From positions 682,001 to 746,000 of the forward strand of contig JAGYIE010000002.1 of assembly GCA_018402765.1 (NCBI GenBank): 64,000 nucleotides of DNA, given 5' to 3'. The position numbers and the translations under genes were made by a program. Source of the stretch: Vicingaceae bacterium (lineage in GTDB: Bacteria > Bacteroidota > Bacteroidia > Flavobacteriales_E > Vicingaceae). Under the pieces are notes generated by a model, which saw only the letters and a program-made list of their open reading frames with translations, was not told the DNA's origin and made no database searches. This document shows positions 42,094 through 51,514 of the stretch, one piece after another (within the stretch, counting starts at the first letter, position 1; each line of letters starts with the position of its first letter).

Positions 42094-42624
42094 TTATTTA
42101 GTTGTTGGTGAGTAACCTAGTCTCTTGATTACGTCATCGCTTTTATCGTATCTAGGGTTGGTATAGATTAATGTTAATGCGCTAGCTTTATCAAAGATGA
42201 TAGCATATTGTTCCATAGAAGAAATTTCTTTGATGGCTTTATAGATTTCGTCTTGAATTGGTTTAATCAATTCTTGACGTTTACTAAACAACTCTCCATC
42301 AACTCCAAACTTTGATTTTTGAAAATCTTTTGCCGCTTGCTCAGCTTTGATAATTTCCTCCCTTCGTTTATTTTTCAATTCCTCAGTAAGAAGAATTTCT
42401 TCAGCTTGATAATCTTTGTACATTTTATCTATGTCAGAATACTTTCTTTCAATTTGCTGCTGCCATTGCTTAGATAAATTATCTAGTTCATTTTGCGCGG
42501 TCTTGTATTCTGGAATGTTTTTTAAAATATATTCGGTATCTATGTAGGCAAACTTTTGTGCAAAGGTTCCTGTTATACTTAATGTTGCAAGCGCAAATAA
42601 TACAATTAATTTTTTCATTTTCAA
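42094..42624 (-). CDS. OmpH/Skp-family periplasmic chaperone
   Basis: The 176-residue protein has a signal peptide (to about TFAQ23), then KFAYIDTEYILKNIPEYKTA, a coiled coil, and EQYAIIFDKASALTLIYTNP, clearly paralogous to the neighbour at 41550. It lies 51 bases downstream of bamA with the same orientation. Tandem ompH genes behind bamA are a common Bacteroidota arrangement, consistent with delivery of barrel proteins to the BAM complex. Confidence 0.9.
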   Translation of the reverse strand: MKMKKLIVLFALATLSITGTFAQKFAYIDTEYILKNIPEYKTAQNELDNLSKQWQQQIERKYSDIDKMYKDYQAEEILLTEELKNKRREEIIKAEQAAKDFQKSKFGVDGELFSKRQELIKPIQDEIYKAIKEISSMEQYAIIFDKASALTLIYTNPRYDKSDDVIKRLGYSPTTK

Positions 42625-42675
42625 TTTAATTTTGGTTCGACTAAAAATTAAAAGGTGTGCGAATTTAGTTTTTTT

Positions 42676-45192
42676 CTACCACCCATTTAAGCTACCACCA
42701 ATTGTAAAGTGAATTTCTGTTCTTTTGTTCGGATCCGATACTCCAGGAATGTCATCAAATCGATAACCCCAATCAAGTCCTAATAATCCAAACATTGGCA
42801 TAAAAATTCTTACTCCTACTCCTGCCGCTCTCCTTACTTCGAAAGGCTTAAAGTCGCTAAAGGTAGCCCATGAATTTCCTGCTTCTGCAAAAGCTAGGCC
42901 ATAAATTGTTGCTTGAGGATTCAAGGATACAGGATACCTTAGTTCCATAGTGTATTTACTCACTACTGATGCTCCTGTATTTGGCGATAAGTCACCGTTT
43001 CCATAACCTCTTAATGCAATAATCTCTCTACCATCTAATGCAAATCCACTCAATCCATCACCCCCTAAATAAAATCGTTCAAATGGAGACTGTCCTAGCT
43101 CTCTATCGTATAACCCTAAAAAGCCAAATCCCATTTTAGCATTCAATACTAAATCGCCCAGTATACTTGTAAACCAGGAGGTATTGAATTTCCATTTGTG
43201 GTATTCTATAAATTTGTACCGTTCTTGTGCGGGCATTGATTCGTAATCTCTTTCTCCTGCAAATACTGAATACGGAGGTGTAAATTGCAAGCTTAAAGAT
43301 GTTTGTGATCCTGAACGAGGATAGATAGGAGCATCTATAGAGTTTCTTGAAAGAACAGATTTAAAGCTTAAGTTATTTGCAAAACCATTTGAAAAGACAA
43401 AACTGGTTGAATAGTTATCTAATGTATAATACTGATAAGATACTTCATTGTATAGTGTAAAGAAATCATCAGGAACTTCCAATCTTCTTCCTAGCCCTAC
43501 TGATGCACCAGTAATGTATATGGCCTGTCGGTTTGGATTTTTCACATCGCTACCATCAATTGTTACCCTTTTTTCTTCTCCATTTGATTGAACAGAGTGA
43601 AACATGCTTACAGAAAGTGAGTTTGGTTTTCTTCCACCTAACCATGGTTCTGTAAATGATGCATTATAGGATTGAAAAAACCGTCCATTAGATTGAGCTC
43701 TGAGACTTAACTTTTGGCCATCGCCTGCAGGTAATGGTTGCCATGCGCCTTTTTTAAAGAAGTTTCGGGCTGAAAAGTTATTAAATGATACTCCAAGGCT
43801 TCCCACTACTCTGTTTCCGCCCCAACCTCCAGACAATTCAATCTGATCTGACGGTCGTTCTTCAACGACATATTCAATATCAACGGTTCCATTTTCTTGA
43901 TTTGGAATTGGGTTTACCCCAATTGTTTCTTGGTTGAAATAGCCCAATTGAGCTAATTCTCTATTTGTACGAATAATATCAGCTCTGCTAAACAATTCAC
44001 CTGGACGAGTTCTAATTTCTCTTAAAATGACATGATCATTCGTTTTTGTATTTCCTTTGATAGTAATTTTATTTACTGTGGCTTGTTTTCCTTCTCTTAA
44101 CCTTATTTCATAATCAATTGAATCATTTCTTACGCCTGTTTCCACTACATCAGGTTGAAAAAACAAATACCCTTGATCTAAGTACAAGGAGCTAATATCT
44201 CTTCCATTGGGATCCATAAATAAACGTTGATCCATGAGTTCTTGGTTAAACGTCTCTCCTTTATCGATGTTAAGTATTTTATCTAAATCTTCATTGGTAT
44301 ATTTCGTATTTCCGACCCATTTGATGTCACCAAAGTAATATTGTTTTCCTTCTTCTATTTTTAGAACTAAACCAATGTTTTTATGATCTATTCTATAAGT
44401 AGAATCGCCTATTATTTTAGCATCTCTATACCCAAGTGCATTATATTTTGCAATGATGGCTTGTTTATCTTTCTTAAAAGCTGGTTTAACTAATTTGGAT
44501 GTTTTGAATAGATTATAAAACTTTTTCTCTTTGGTGTCCTTCATTGTGCGCTTAATCTTTTGATCAGTTAGCGCTTTATTTCCCTTAATTGTTAAATTTT
44601 GAATCTTTACTCGTTCCCCTTTATCTACTGCAATAGTTAAAATTACACTATTGAATATTAAGGTATCAGTAGATTCAATTAATTTTACAGATGCATTTAA
44701 ATATCCTTTATCGGTGTAGTATTTTTGAACTTTATATCGTGTAGTTTCTATTAAATTTTCTGTTATCAATTTACCTCTTACAAGTTGAATTTCTTCTCTT
44801 AAGGTTTCTTGTTTGCTTTTCTTAACCCCTGTAAATCTAAATTTTGATAACCTTGGACGTTCTTTGATATAAATATCCAAGAATATCTTATCTCCAATTA
44901 TCTCTGTGGCCGAAATTTCGATATCAGTAAATAGATCTTGCTTCCAAAGGTTGGTAATTGCTCTAGTAATATCATCACTTGGAATTTTTATTTCTTTTCC
45001 AATCTCTAAACCTGAGATGGCTCTAAGTGCATTGTTATCAAAACTTTTTACTCCAGACACGGTTACTCCACCTATAGTGTAAGTTCTTGGTGATGAGTAG
45101 TCTATTTCTTCTAGTCCTGGGTTAGTAGAGATTTGACTGAACACTGAGGTACTAGCCAGTATTAAAGCGATTATAAAGAAATAATACTTCAT
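42676..45192 (-). CDS. bamA: Outer-membrane protein assembly factor BamA
   Basis: The 838-residue protein has a signal peptide, five POTRA domains (about 35-450; YTIGGVTVSGVKSFDNNALR, GERVKIQNLTIKGNKALTDQ, VNKITIKGNTKTNDHVILRE) and a C-terminal D15 barrel with the loop-6 motif RGYGNGDL and strands such as YRFDDIPG near the end. BamA folds and inserts beta-barrel proteins. It overlaps uppS by four bases and is followed by two ompH chaperone genes, so assembly factors are co-produced. Confidence 0.96.
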   Translation of the reverse strand: MKYYFFIIALILASTSVFSQISTNPGLEEIDYSSPRTYTIGGVTVSGVKSFDNNALRAISGLEIGKEIKIPSDDITRAITNLWKQDLFTDIEISATEIIGDKIFLDIYIKERPRLSKFRFTGVKKSKQETLREEIQLVRGKLITENLIETTRYKVQKYYTDKGYLNASVKLIESTDTLIFNSVILTIAVDKGERVKIQNLTIKGNKALTDQKIKRTMKDTKEKKFYNLFKTSKLVKPAFKKDKQAIIAKYNALGYRDAKIIGDSTYRIDHKNIGLVLKIEEGKQYYFGDIKWVGNTKYTNEDLDKILNIDKGETFNQELMDQRLFMDPNGRDISSLYLDQGYLFFQPDVVETGVRNDSIDYEIRLREGKQATVNKITIKGNTKTNDHVILREIRTRPGELFSRADIIRTNRELAQLGYFNQETIGVNPIPNQENGTVDIEYVVEERPSDQIELSGGWGGNRVVGSLGVSFNNFSARNFFKKGAWQPLPAGDGQKLSLRAQSNGRFFQSYNASFTEPWLGGRKPNSLSVSMFHSVQSNGEEKRVTIDGSDVKNPNRQAIYITGASVGLGRRLEVPDDFFTLYNEVSYQYYTLDNYSTSFVFSNGFANNLSFKSVLSRNSIDAPIYPRSGSQTSLSLQFTPPYSVFAGERDYESMPAQERYKFIEYHKWKFNTSWFTSILGDLVLNAKMGFGFLGLYDRELGQSPFERFYLGGDGLSGFALDGREIIALRGYGNGDLSPNTGASVVSKYTMELRYPVSLNPQATIYGLAFAEAGNSWATFSDFKPFEVRRAAGVGVRIFMPMFGLLGLDWGYRFDDIPGVSDPNKRTEIHFTIGGSLNGW

Positions 45193-45935
45193 GAGTTATT
45201 GTCCGTTTCTAATTGTTCGCTAATCTTTCCAAACCTTCTTTCACGGTTTTGATAGCTTATTATGGCCTCCTCTAGATCATTCTTTCTAAAGTCAGGCCAA
45301 AGCGTTGGGGTAAAGTATAACTCTGAATAAGCGATTTGCCAAAGTAAAAAGTTACTAATTCTGCATTCACCACTTGTTCTGATGAGTAATTCTGGATCAG
45401 GGAATTTAGCAGTACAAAGATGCTTCTGAATGGTATCTTCTGTAATATCGGCTAGTTGTATTTCATTATCTTGTATTTTTTTAGCTATTAGCTTTGTAGC
45501 TTCTGTTATTTCCCATTTTGCACTATAGGATAATGCTAAAATTAAATTCAGTCCTGTATTTTTTGCTGTTGATGCAATTGCATTTTCTAATTCTTTGGTG
45601 CAATTAATTGGTAAGTTGTCAAGATTACCAATAGCATGTAAACGGATGTTGTTCTTATTTAATGTCTTTGTCTCTTTGCTTATTGTTAAAACAAGCAATG
45701 TCATAAGCGCTGTTATCTCGGCCTTTGGTCTATTCCAGTTTTCGGTAGAAAAAGCATAAAGCGTAAGGTATTCAATACCTATTTCCGCTGCCGATTCAGT
45801 AATAGCTCTAACAGATTCAACTCCATTCTTGTGCCCAAATACTCTAGCTTTACCCTTATTTTTGGCCCATCGCCCATTGCCATCCATGATGACAGCAATG
45901 TGTTTTGGAAGTCGATTCTTATCTAGTTTGCTCAT
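45189..45935 (-). CDS. uppS: Isoprenyl transferase (undecaprenyl diphosphate synthase)
   Basis: The 248-residue protein begins MSKLDKNRLPKHIAVIMDGN with catalytic D18, then GRWAKNKG, the GVESVRAI block, YLTLYAFSTENWNRPKAEI and the C-terminal DPELLIRTSGECRISNFLLW. It is a cis-prenyltransferase making undecaprenyl diphosphate, the lipid carrier for peptidoglycan and O-antigen. It overlaps bamA by four bases (ATGA) and is downstream of the two DUF6089 genes. Confidence 0.97.
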   Translation of the reverse strand: MSKLDKNRLPKHIAVIMDGNGRWAKNKGKARVFGHKNGVESVRAITESAAEIGIEYLTLYAFSTENWNRPKAEITALMTLLVLTISKETKTLNKNNIRLHAIGNLDNLPINCTKELENAIASTAKNTGLNLILALSYSAKWEITEATKLIAKKIQDNEIQLADITEDTIQKHLCTAKFPDPELLIRTSGECRISNFLLWQIAYSELYFTPTLWPDFRKNDLEEAIISYQNRERRFGKISEQLETDNNS

Positions 45936-45985
45936 TAAAATTTCTACTAAAAAATGCCTGCAAATATCTTATTAATAGTTGGCAT

Positions 45986-46690
45986 TTAAAAATTAGATGG
46001 ACAGCTGTTCTTTTTGGTTAACCTATAGTTTAAAGAAACGCCTATTAAAGAATACCAATCATTATCATAATCTTTTCCATTCTCGTATAAAAGACGTTCT
46101 AAGTTGGTGTTAGGTAAGCCGTCTAAATTATCTTTTCCTGTCTTTCTAAATCCCCATTCTGCAGACAAACCAAGTCTTTTAAGCAGATTAACTTTTACAC
46201 CAATACCAAATGGCAATGCTAGCGCCCATGTATTATCCTCATCACTTGATGATCGAATAAATTCCTCGTCTTGTATAGTGGTTGGGTTATATCTAAAAGC
46301 CGATAATCCAACAAATATGAATGGAGAAAATCCTCGAGATTGTTCACCGATCTCATATTCCATAAAATTGAATTCGATTTGTCCTGAAATCTCTAACAAG
46401 TTTGATTCAAAAGATGCCTTTCGCATTTGACCGAAGACTAGGTCTGCTATCTCGTCATTACCTTTTATCTCGGTTAATAGAACAGAACCTTTAAGCGCAT
46501 ATCTGGGATTAAGGTTGTATCTAAAAACACCTCCTATTGCTAACGAGCCAGATTCATTACTAAATTGATTTGTTGGATTAAGCTCACCATTATAATTTCC
46601 TTTACCTACGAAGAGGCCCAATTCGGTAATTTTTTGAGAAAAGAGTAAGCCACTCGCTAGAATAAGAATTGCGCTAATAATATGTTTCAT
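45986..46690 (-). CDS. DUF6089 outer-membrane protein, PorG-like
   Basis: The 234-residue protein has a signal peptide (MKHIISAILILASGLLFSQ) and an eight-stranded barrel-like pattern: ELGLFVGKGNYNGELNP, GGVFRYNLNPRYALKGSVLL, FIFVGLSAFRYNPTT and WYSLIGVSLNYRLT at the C-terminus. It fits DUF6089, the family of the T9SS protein PorG, and its place just upstream of uppS-bamA-ompH matches the porG neighbourhood in Porphyromonas. PorG links the PorK/N ring to the outer membrane. The assignment is by family and synteny, so the symbol is left empty. Confidence 0.75.
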   Translation of the reverse strand: MKHIISAILILASGLLFSQKITELGLFVGKGNYNGELNPTNQFSNESGSLAIGGVFRYNLNPRYALKGSVLLTEIKGNDEIADLVFGQMRKASFESNLLEISGQIEFNFMEYEIGEQSRGFSPFIFVGLSAFRYNPTTIQDEEFIRSSSDEDNTWALALPFGIGVKVNLLKRLGLSAEWGFRKTGKDNLDGLPNTNLERLLYENGKDYDNDWYSLIGVSLNYRLTKKNSCPSNF

Positions 46691-46743
46691 GCGATAAAGT
46701 TCGGAAATTGTATTAACGTAACGAAAGATGAAATAGTATGATT

Positions 46744-47634
46744 TTAAAATTTTTGCCTACTTCTTTTTCTAGCAAGTAACTTTTTTGTAATCGTTATTGT
46801 TCCTGTCATAAACGAGTCATTGTGCTTTGAGTCTCCACGTATTTGACCTTCAACTCCGTTGCCATCAACTCCACTGGATATCAGTGGCGCTATTGATTGG
46901 TTACCTCCATTAGCATCAATAATTTTTTGTGTGTCATAAAAATCACCTCCTACGTCATCAATATAATCTGAGAAGGTAATTCTGTGAGCAAATTCAAACC
47001 CTATTGTCCAATATCTGTCAATAGATTTGGCTATACCAAAACCTAAAGGTATAGTAAAGGTTGTTCTTTTGTACTTATCTTTTTGACCAGGCAATCCTTG
47101 TCCTTCAGTTCCTAATGGTTGCAGTGCAATCCAATTTCCATTAGCCAATTGACCTTTTGGATTAAAGTACATAAAGCCAACACCTCCTAATAAGTAAAGG
47201 TCCATTTTTAAGCTTTTATTCCCTCTTACGCCTCTCAATCGAAGAGTGCCATTTCTTGAGTTCTGAAATATATAAAATTCGCCCATTAAGGAGGCCTCCC
47301 AAAATTGAGATCTAAAAGCTAAGTCTCTTTGATTTCTAAATGGTTCTTTCGTGTATTTATCATCACCTTTTAGGACTCCCCAAGTGATATTTGTTCTTGC
47401 AGTTACACTTTTTGTTAATTGGTATTTGAATCCCACATTTATGGTCATTCGTGTAGCAGCAAAATTTATGTCAGTAAAATCATTTCTTCCTATGTCATTG
47501 CCACCTCCAAGGTCACCTAAAAAATTGGTTACACCAATACCTCCGGTAATTTGTTTTCTATACCTTTTCCAAATCTGGGCATTTGCTAAAGAAGGCAAGA
47601 AAACTACTAATAGTATAAATCCGAAATTTTTCAT
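46744..47634 (-). CDS. DUF6089-like outer-membrane beta-barrel protein
   Basis: From the ATG at 47634 the product is 296 residues: signal peptide MKNFGFILLVVFLPSLANAQ, then GGIGVTNFLGDLGGGND, YLLGGVGFMYFNPKG, LQPLGTEGQGLPG, FTIPLGFGIAKS and FEFAHRITFSDYIDDVGGDF. These loops, notably W-I-A-L-Q-P-L-G-T-E-G-Q-G, fit the DUF6089/PorG-type barrels. An in-frame codon at 47703 is upstream of a -7 element at 47671-47678, so the later start is preferred. It is a second, longer paralogue beside the PorG-like gene. Confidence 0.75.
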   Translation of the reverse strand: MKNFGFILLVVFLPSLANAQIWKRYRKQITGGIGVTNFLGDLGGGNDIGRNDFTDINFAATRMTINVGFKYQLTKSVTARTNITWGVLKGDDKYTKEPFRNQRDLAFRSQFWEASLMGEFYIFQNSRNGTLRLRGVRGNKSLKMDLYLLGGVGFMYFNPKGQLANGNWIALQPLGTEGQGLPGQKDKYKRTTFTIPLGFGIAKSIDRYWTIGFEFAHRITFSDYIDDVGGDFYDTQKIIDANGGNQSIAPLISSGVDGNGVEGQIRGDSKHNDSFMTGTITITKKLLARKRSRQKF

Positions 47635-47670
47635 AACATGTATTGGTCTACAAATATAGAAAATAGAATA

Positions 47671-47678
47671 CAAAGGTA
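47671..47678 (-). promoter_or_regulatory. Candidate -7 element for the second DUF6089 gene
   Basis: Minus strand TACCTTTG is a perfect consensus match, 37 bases before the ATG at 47634. A second match, TATATTTG, lies nearer at 47651-47658. Both exclude a start at 47703. Confidence 0.45.
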
Positions 47679-47714
47679 AACTACTTTTTTCGACTAATGA
47701 CATGAAAATGATGA

Positions 47715-48593
47715 TTATTTATTTCTTCTGTCTAATCCCCAATTTAACTTGTTTCTAAGACTAGAAATAAACGTCTGGTTTGGAAGTTGAATTAATGCTA
47801 TATCAAAGTTTGCTTTTCTAACGGTAATTTTTTCATCAGAGGTTATTTTTCTAGACCTAGAGTCTAACGCAAGAAGGCTTTGTTTTGCTCTACTTTCGAT
47901 TTGAAACTCTAAAACGGATGTGTCGGCAATTACAATAGGTCGAACATTTAGGTTGTGCGGAGCTATGGGTGTTAATGTAAAGTTTCCCGTTCTGGGCATC
48001 ATTATTGGTCCTCCACAACTTAGTGAGTATGCGGTTGACCCAGTTGCAGTTGATACAATTAATCCATCAGCCCAATAAGAATTTAAGTAGTCCCCATCTA
48101 TATAGGTATTGATGGTTATCATGCTTGATGAATCTCTTTTCAGAATACTAAGCTCGTTTAGACCAAAATTTAGTGAACCAAAGATGGAATTAGTTGTATC
48201 TACTTGCAATAAAGTTCTTTTGTCGATATTAAAAGTGCCTTCACTTAGGCATTTGATAGCATACTCGACCTCCTCCGTTGGTGTGTTTGATAAAAATCCT
48301 AAACGGCCTGTATTGATTCCAAGAATAGGAATTTTTGAATTTTTAACAATGGTTACTGCATCCAAAATTGTCCCATCTCCTCCAATAGAAATCAAAAAGT
48401 TAGTATTATGATCCAATGTTTCTTCATTAAAAGTTTCTAATGAATTAACGTTACAGACAATCGCATTTATGTCCTCTAAAAGTGGAGCGTAAATAGAAAT
48501 TTCAGTAGCGATTTCATTTAGGGCAGAAAATAATTTCGCTATTTGAGCACTGTTGTGTTTCTCTATTTGACGTCCATATATTGCTATTTTCAT
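47715..48593 (-). CDS. nadK: NAD kinase
   Basis: The 292-residue protein has the GGDG motif at residues 71-74 (LISIGGDGTILDAV), LGINTGRLGFLSN, NELSILKRDSSSMI and the nucleotide loop STATGSTAYSLSCGGPI. It phosphorylates NAD to NADP. It is inside the minus-strand envelope block, after the BamA/TamA-like gene (six-base gap). Association with these envelope genes is a recurrent Bacteroidota arrangement rather than a functional necessity. Confidence 0.95.
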   Translation of the reverse strand: MKIAIYGRQIEKHNSAQIAKLFSALNEIATEISIYAPLLEDINAIVCNVNSLETFNEETLDHNTNFLISIGGDGTILDAVTIVKNSKIPILGINTGRLGFLSNTPTEEVEYAIKCLSEGTFNIDKRTLLQVDTTNSIFGSLNFGLNELSILKRDSSSMITINTYIDGDYLNSYWADGLIVSTATGSTAYSLSCGGPIMMPRTGNFTLTPIAPHNLNVRPIVIADTSVLEFQIESRAKQSLLALDSRSRKITSDEKITVRKANFDIALIQLPNQTFISSLRNKLNWGLDRRNK

Positions 48594-48599
48594 ATTCGT

Positions 48600-50030
48600 T
48601 TAAATTGGAGCTACAAAGTGAATAAATAAACCTGACTCTCCCAACTTATTGAAGGAATATTCTGTTCTGAGTACCATGTCGTAATACGTTACAAAATCTA
48701 AAGATACGCCTGTCCCAAAAAGAAGGGAATTGGCTAAATTATTATTGGAATAACCTTGATCGTCATTAACGTATCCAAAGTCTGTAAAAATGCTAGAATA
48801 AATTGCAAAGTGCATTCGATTAAATTTTTCCGTTGGCACCAAAGGCACTTTATATATTCTTGGGCGCAATAGGTTATATCTAAATTGAAGTTTTGTTATG
48901 CCAATGTCTTGACCATCTATCACATAATATTCGTAACCTCTTATGCCTCCTCGATAGCCAGTGCCATTTTCTAAAAAATATGGAGTGTCGTCATTTAAAG
49001 AGAAAACCACACTTGCGGAACCTGCAATGGAAAATCGGTTACCTAACTTCTTGTATTTTCTAAACTGAAGAGTGGTGTTAATAAAGTTTGGAGAGTGCTT
49101 GAATATTCCTAATCCAACTTTTTGAACGTTTGCTGAAAGCAGATGTCCTTTTAATGGATAATTTTTGGAATCTCTTTGATCTCTTAAAAAGGAATACGAA
49201 AGTGATAGATATTCATTTCTTGTTTTTTGGTCAGTTAAGTAATTTGGGTTCAAACTAAAAATTATATCACTTACTTTTACATTATTGTAATTTAATGTGA
49301 TCGCATGTCTATTGAAAATTGCTTTTCGATAGTTTAGGCTAATTCCTGCAGCAGAGTTTTGATAAACATATTCATCTTCATCTCTATATTCTAGGCGTTT
49401 GTTTTCGAGGCTATTGTAGGGAATTTCTCTTCGCCTTAGGTAGCTTCCCGCAAGGCTAAGGCCTAGCGTTCTACTTTTGTTTATGTATGGTATAGCATAG
49501 GATAGTCTTATTCGTTCTCTGTAACCTAGCTGAAATGTAAGTCGCATCGTTTCGTCGCGTCCTCCAATATTTTTTGCAGTAAAGAATGCACCGTAATTTA
49601 GTCTATTCCAATCGATATCTTCGAGCCAAGTGTTAATGTTATTATCATCTATTTCAAAAATAGGAACAGGGAAAAAGTACCACCTTTCTGTTATTAGAAT
49701 ATAGACGATGATTGAATTTCCATCGGCTACAAGATTTATTTTTGCATAATGAAATAGTTGGGTGTTGAGAATATTCTTTCTCGATTGTTCCAGCTCTTCA
49801 GACAGTCTTTTACCCAAAAGTGTATCTCCCTCCTTGGGTGTTATTTCTCTGTATATGATGTAATCTTGAGTTTTCTTGTTGCCTATGAGTATAATCTCTT
49901 TGATAATATACTGTTGTGCAGAATCTAAGCTGACAGAGTTAGCTGATATTTCATCTAATTCACTAGCCTGACTATATGCGAATAGGACTGTGACTAAAGC
50001 GATAAAAAAAAGTAAAATCTTTTTTATCAT
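48600..50030 (-). CDS. BamA/TamA-like (POTRA plus D15 barrel) outer-membrane protein
   Basis: The 476-residue protein has a signal peptide (to about YSQ21), one recognisable POTRA domain (YIIKEIILIGNKKTQDYIIY, NILNTQLFHYAKINLV, about 40-120) and an Omp85-type barrel with GRDETMRLTFQLGYRERIRL, GTGYRGGIRGYEYYVIDGQD as loop-6-like motif, and a C-terminal strand ending GLFIHFVAPI. It is shorter than BamA, with far fewer POTRA domains. It may assist insertion of particular proteins or lipids. It abuts the CBS gene with no gap. Confidence 0.82.
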   Translation of the reverse strand: MIKKILLFFIALVTVLFAYSQASELDEISANSVSLDSAQQYIIKEIILIGNKKTQDYIIYREITPKEGDTLLGKRLSEELEQSRKNILNTQLFHYAKINLVADGNSIIVYILITERWYFFPVPIFEIDDNNINTWLEDIDWNRLNYGAFFTAKNIGGRDETMRLTFQLGYRERIRLSYAIPYINKSRTLGLSLAGSYLRRREIPYNSLENKRLEYRDEDEYVYQNSAAGISLNYRKAIFNRHAITLNYNNVKVSDIIFSLNPNYLTDQKTRNEYLSLSYSFLRDQRDSKNYPLKGHLLSANVQKVGLGIFKHSPNFINTTLQFRKYKKLGNRFSIAGSASVVFSLNDDTPYFLENGTGYRGGIRGYEYYVIDGQDIGITKLQFRYNLLRPRIYKVPLVPTEKFNRMHFAIYSSIFTDFGYVNDDQGYSNNNLANSLLFGTGVSLDFVTYYDMVLRTEYSFNKLGESGLFIHFVAPI

Positions 50031-50693
50031 CTAAATGTTTAGATAGTGTATAAATGCATCATATCGCTGTTTAAGGTCATTTTCTGAGCCACTTTTATCA
50101 AATGACGCAATTATGGTGTATTCGTACCTATAAAAGGTTTGAAGTATTGCACTTAGATTATCTTTATTCGTTTTAATTGTTACCTTAATTTTTGTAGAGT
50201 CAGGTTTACTTTTGATATAGCTACTTAAAATTTTTCCACCATTACCTTCAATTATATTGGCTATTTCTACTAAAGAATAGTCATTAATATTCATCTCTAG
50301 CTCTATTATTCCTCCTGGCTCTTTAAATGCAGAGATGGACGAAATATTCTTGATTAAATCCTTTTGACTAATCATTCCTAGGTAATTGTCATTATTATCT
50401 AAGACAGCCACTACACTTAAGCCATGCTCGCTCATGGTAGTAATTACGGTATAAATATGATTGTGGCCATACACAAACGGTCTGTCAAGAGGGATAGTAA
50501 TCTCACTTAGTGGCAATGAAGGGTTATTAAAATCGAGTAAATCATTCTCTGAAATTAGTCCAATGTACTTATTTTGATTAACAATTGGTAATTCATATAC
50601 TTTGAACTCTTCCATCCAAGCGATTGCCTTTACCCCTTTGTCGGAAATTTTTAGTGACGGAATATCATCTGTAATTACTTCAAATGCTAGCAT
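50031..50693 (-). CDS. CBS-domain protein with ACT-like C-terminus
   Basis: The 220-residue protein has two CBS motifs (about 1-60, with YELPIVNQNKYIGLISENDL, and 65-130, with LSVVAVLDNNDNYLGMISQK). A C-terminal alpha/beta part (IIELEMNINDYSLVEIANII, TKIKVTIKTNKDNLSAIL) resembles an ACT domain. CBS pairs bind adenosine nucleotides and act as energy sensors. It is the first gene of the minus-strand run and its stop abuts the BamA/TamA-like start. Its partner is unknown. Confidence 0.82.
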   Translation of the reverse strand: MLAFEVITDDIPSLKISDKGVKAIAWMEEFKVYELPIVNQNKYIGLISENDLLDFNNPSLPLSEITIPLDRPFVYGHNHIYTVITTMSEHGLSVVAVLDNNDNYLGMISQKDLIKNISSISAFKEPGGIIELEMNINDYSLVEIANIIEGNGGKILSSYIKSKPDSTKIKVTIKTNKDNLSAILQTFYRYEYTIIASFDKSGSENDLKQRYDAFIHYLNI

Positions 50694-50741
50694 AATTTAA
50701 ATTCAGTTGTACTTTAGACGGAAAGGTAACATTTTAACCCT

Positions 50742-50749
50742 TAATTTTG
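50742..50749 (+). promoter_or_regulatory. Candidate -7 element for pdxJ
   Basis: A perfect TAATTTTG, 33 bases before the ATG at 50782. It supports this start over an in-frame TTG at 50707. Confidence 0.45.
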
Positions 50750-50781
50750 ATTCCAAATTAATACAATATTACTATTATTCC

Positions 50782-51513
50782 ATGACCCGATTAAGTGTAA
50801 ATGTTAATAAAATAGCGACTCTTAGGAATGCAAGAGGTGGCGATGTACCCAACTTGGTTCAAGTAGCGATGGATTGCGAGAAATTTGGTGCACAGGGAAT
50901 TACTGTACATCCTCGTCCTGATCAACGTCATATTAGATACGATGATATACCTAAGCTAAGAAAGATAGTAACTACAGAATTTAATATTGAAGGCTATCCT
51001 ACGTCCGCATTTATAGATTTAGTGCTAAAAAATAAGCCTGAGCAAGTTACCTTAGTTCCTGACCCGCCGGACGTATTGACCTCAAGTGCAGGATGGAACA
51101 CTCAAAAGGAAGGCGATTTCTTGAGAGAAGTAATTACTGAATTTAAGAACAATGGAATTCGCACAAGTATTTTTGTGGATACAGGGATTATAAATATTGA
51201 GCACGCTGCAACTACATTTACGGACTGCATAGAATTGTATACAGGCCCATTTGCTAAGCAATATCCCAATAATCCAAATGCTGCAATTGCTCCTTATATA
51301 AAAGCTGCTGCTGTGGCCAATGAATTAGGATTGGGCATAAATGCGGGACACGATTTGGATACGAATAACCTTCATTTCTTTAGAGCAAATATCGAAGGCT
51401 TGTTAGAGGTTTCTATCGGACACGCATTGATTGCAGATGCGCTTTATTTTGGATTAGAAAAAACGATACAGAATTATTTGGCGGAATTAAATTTTTCTAA
51501 TCAAGATATTTAA
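50782..51513 (+). CDS. pdxJ: Pyridoxine 5'-phosphate synthase
   Basis: The 243-residue protein starts [20 protein letters not shown] and shows [63 protein letters not shown] and the C-terminal [12 protein letters not shown], all PdxJ motifs of its TIM barrel. It joins 1-deoxy-xylulose-5-phosphate and 3-amino-2-oxopropyl phosphate to give PNP for vitamin B6. The in-frame region before 50782 lacks PdxJ homology. The alpha/beta hydrolase gene starts one base after its stop. Confidence 0.95.
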   Translation: MTRLSVNVNKIATLRNARGGDVPNLVQVAMDCEKFGAQGITVHPRPDQRHIRYDDIPKLRKIVTTEFNIEGYPTSAFIDLVLKNKPEQVTLVPDPPDVLTSSAGWNTQKEGDFLREVITEFKNNGIRTSIFVDTGIINIEHAATTFTDCIELYTGPFAKQYPNNPNAAIAPYIKAAAVANELGLGINAGHDLDTNNLHFFRANIEGLLEVSIGHALIADALYFGLEKTIQNYLAELNFSNQDI

Positions 51514-51514
51514 T

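Noticed and set aside
47635-47703. Upstream extension of the second DUF6089 gene
   Set aside because: It spans two -7 elements, and the signal peptide begins at 47634.
50707-50781. Upstream extension of pdxJ
   Set aside because: It contains the -7 element TAATTTTG, and PdxJ proteins begin at the M-T-R-L-S-V-N-V block.
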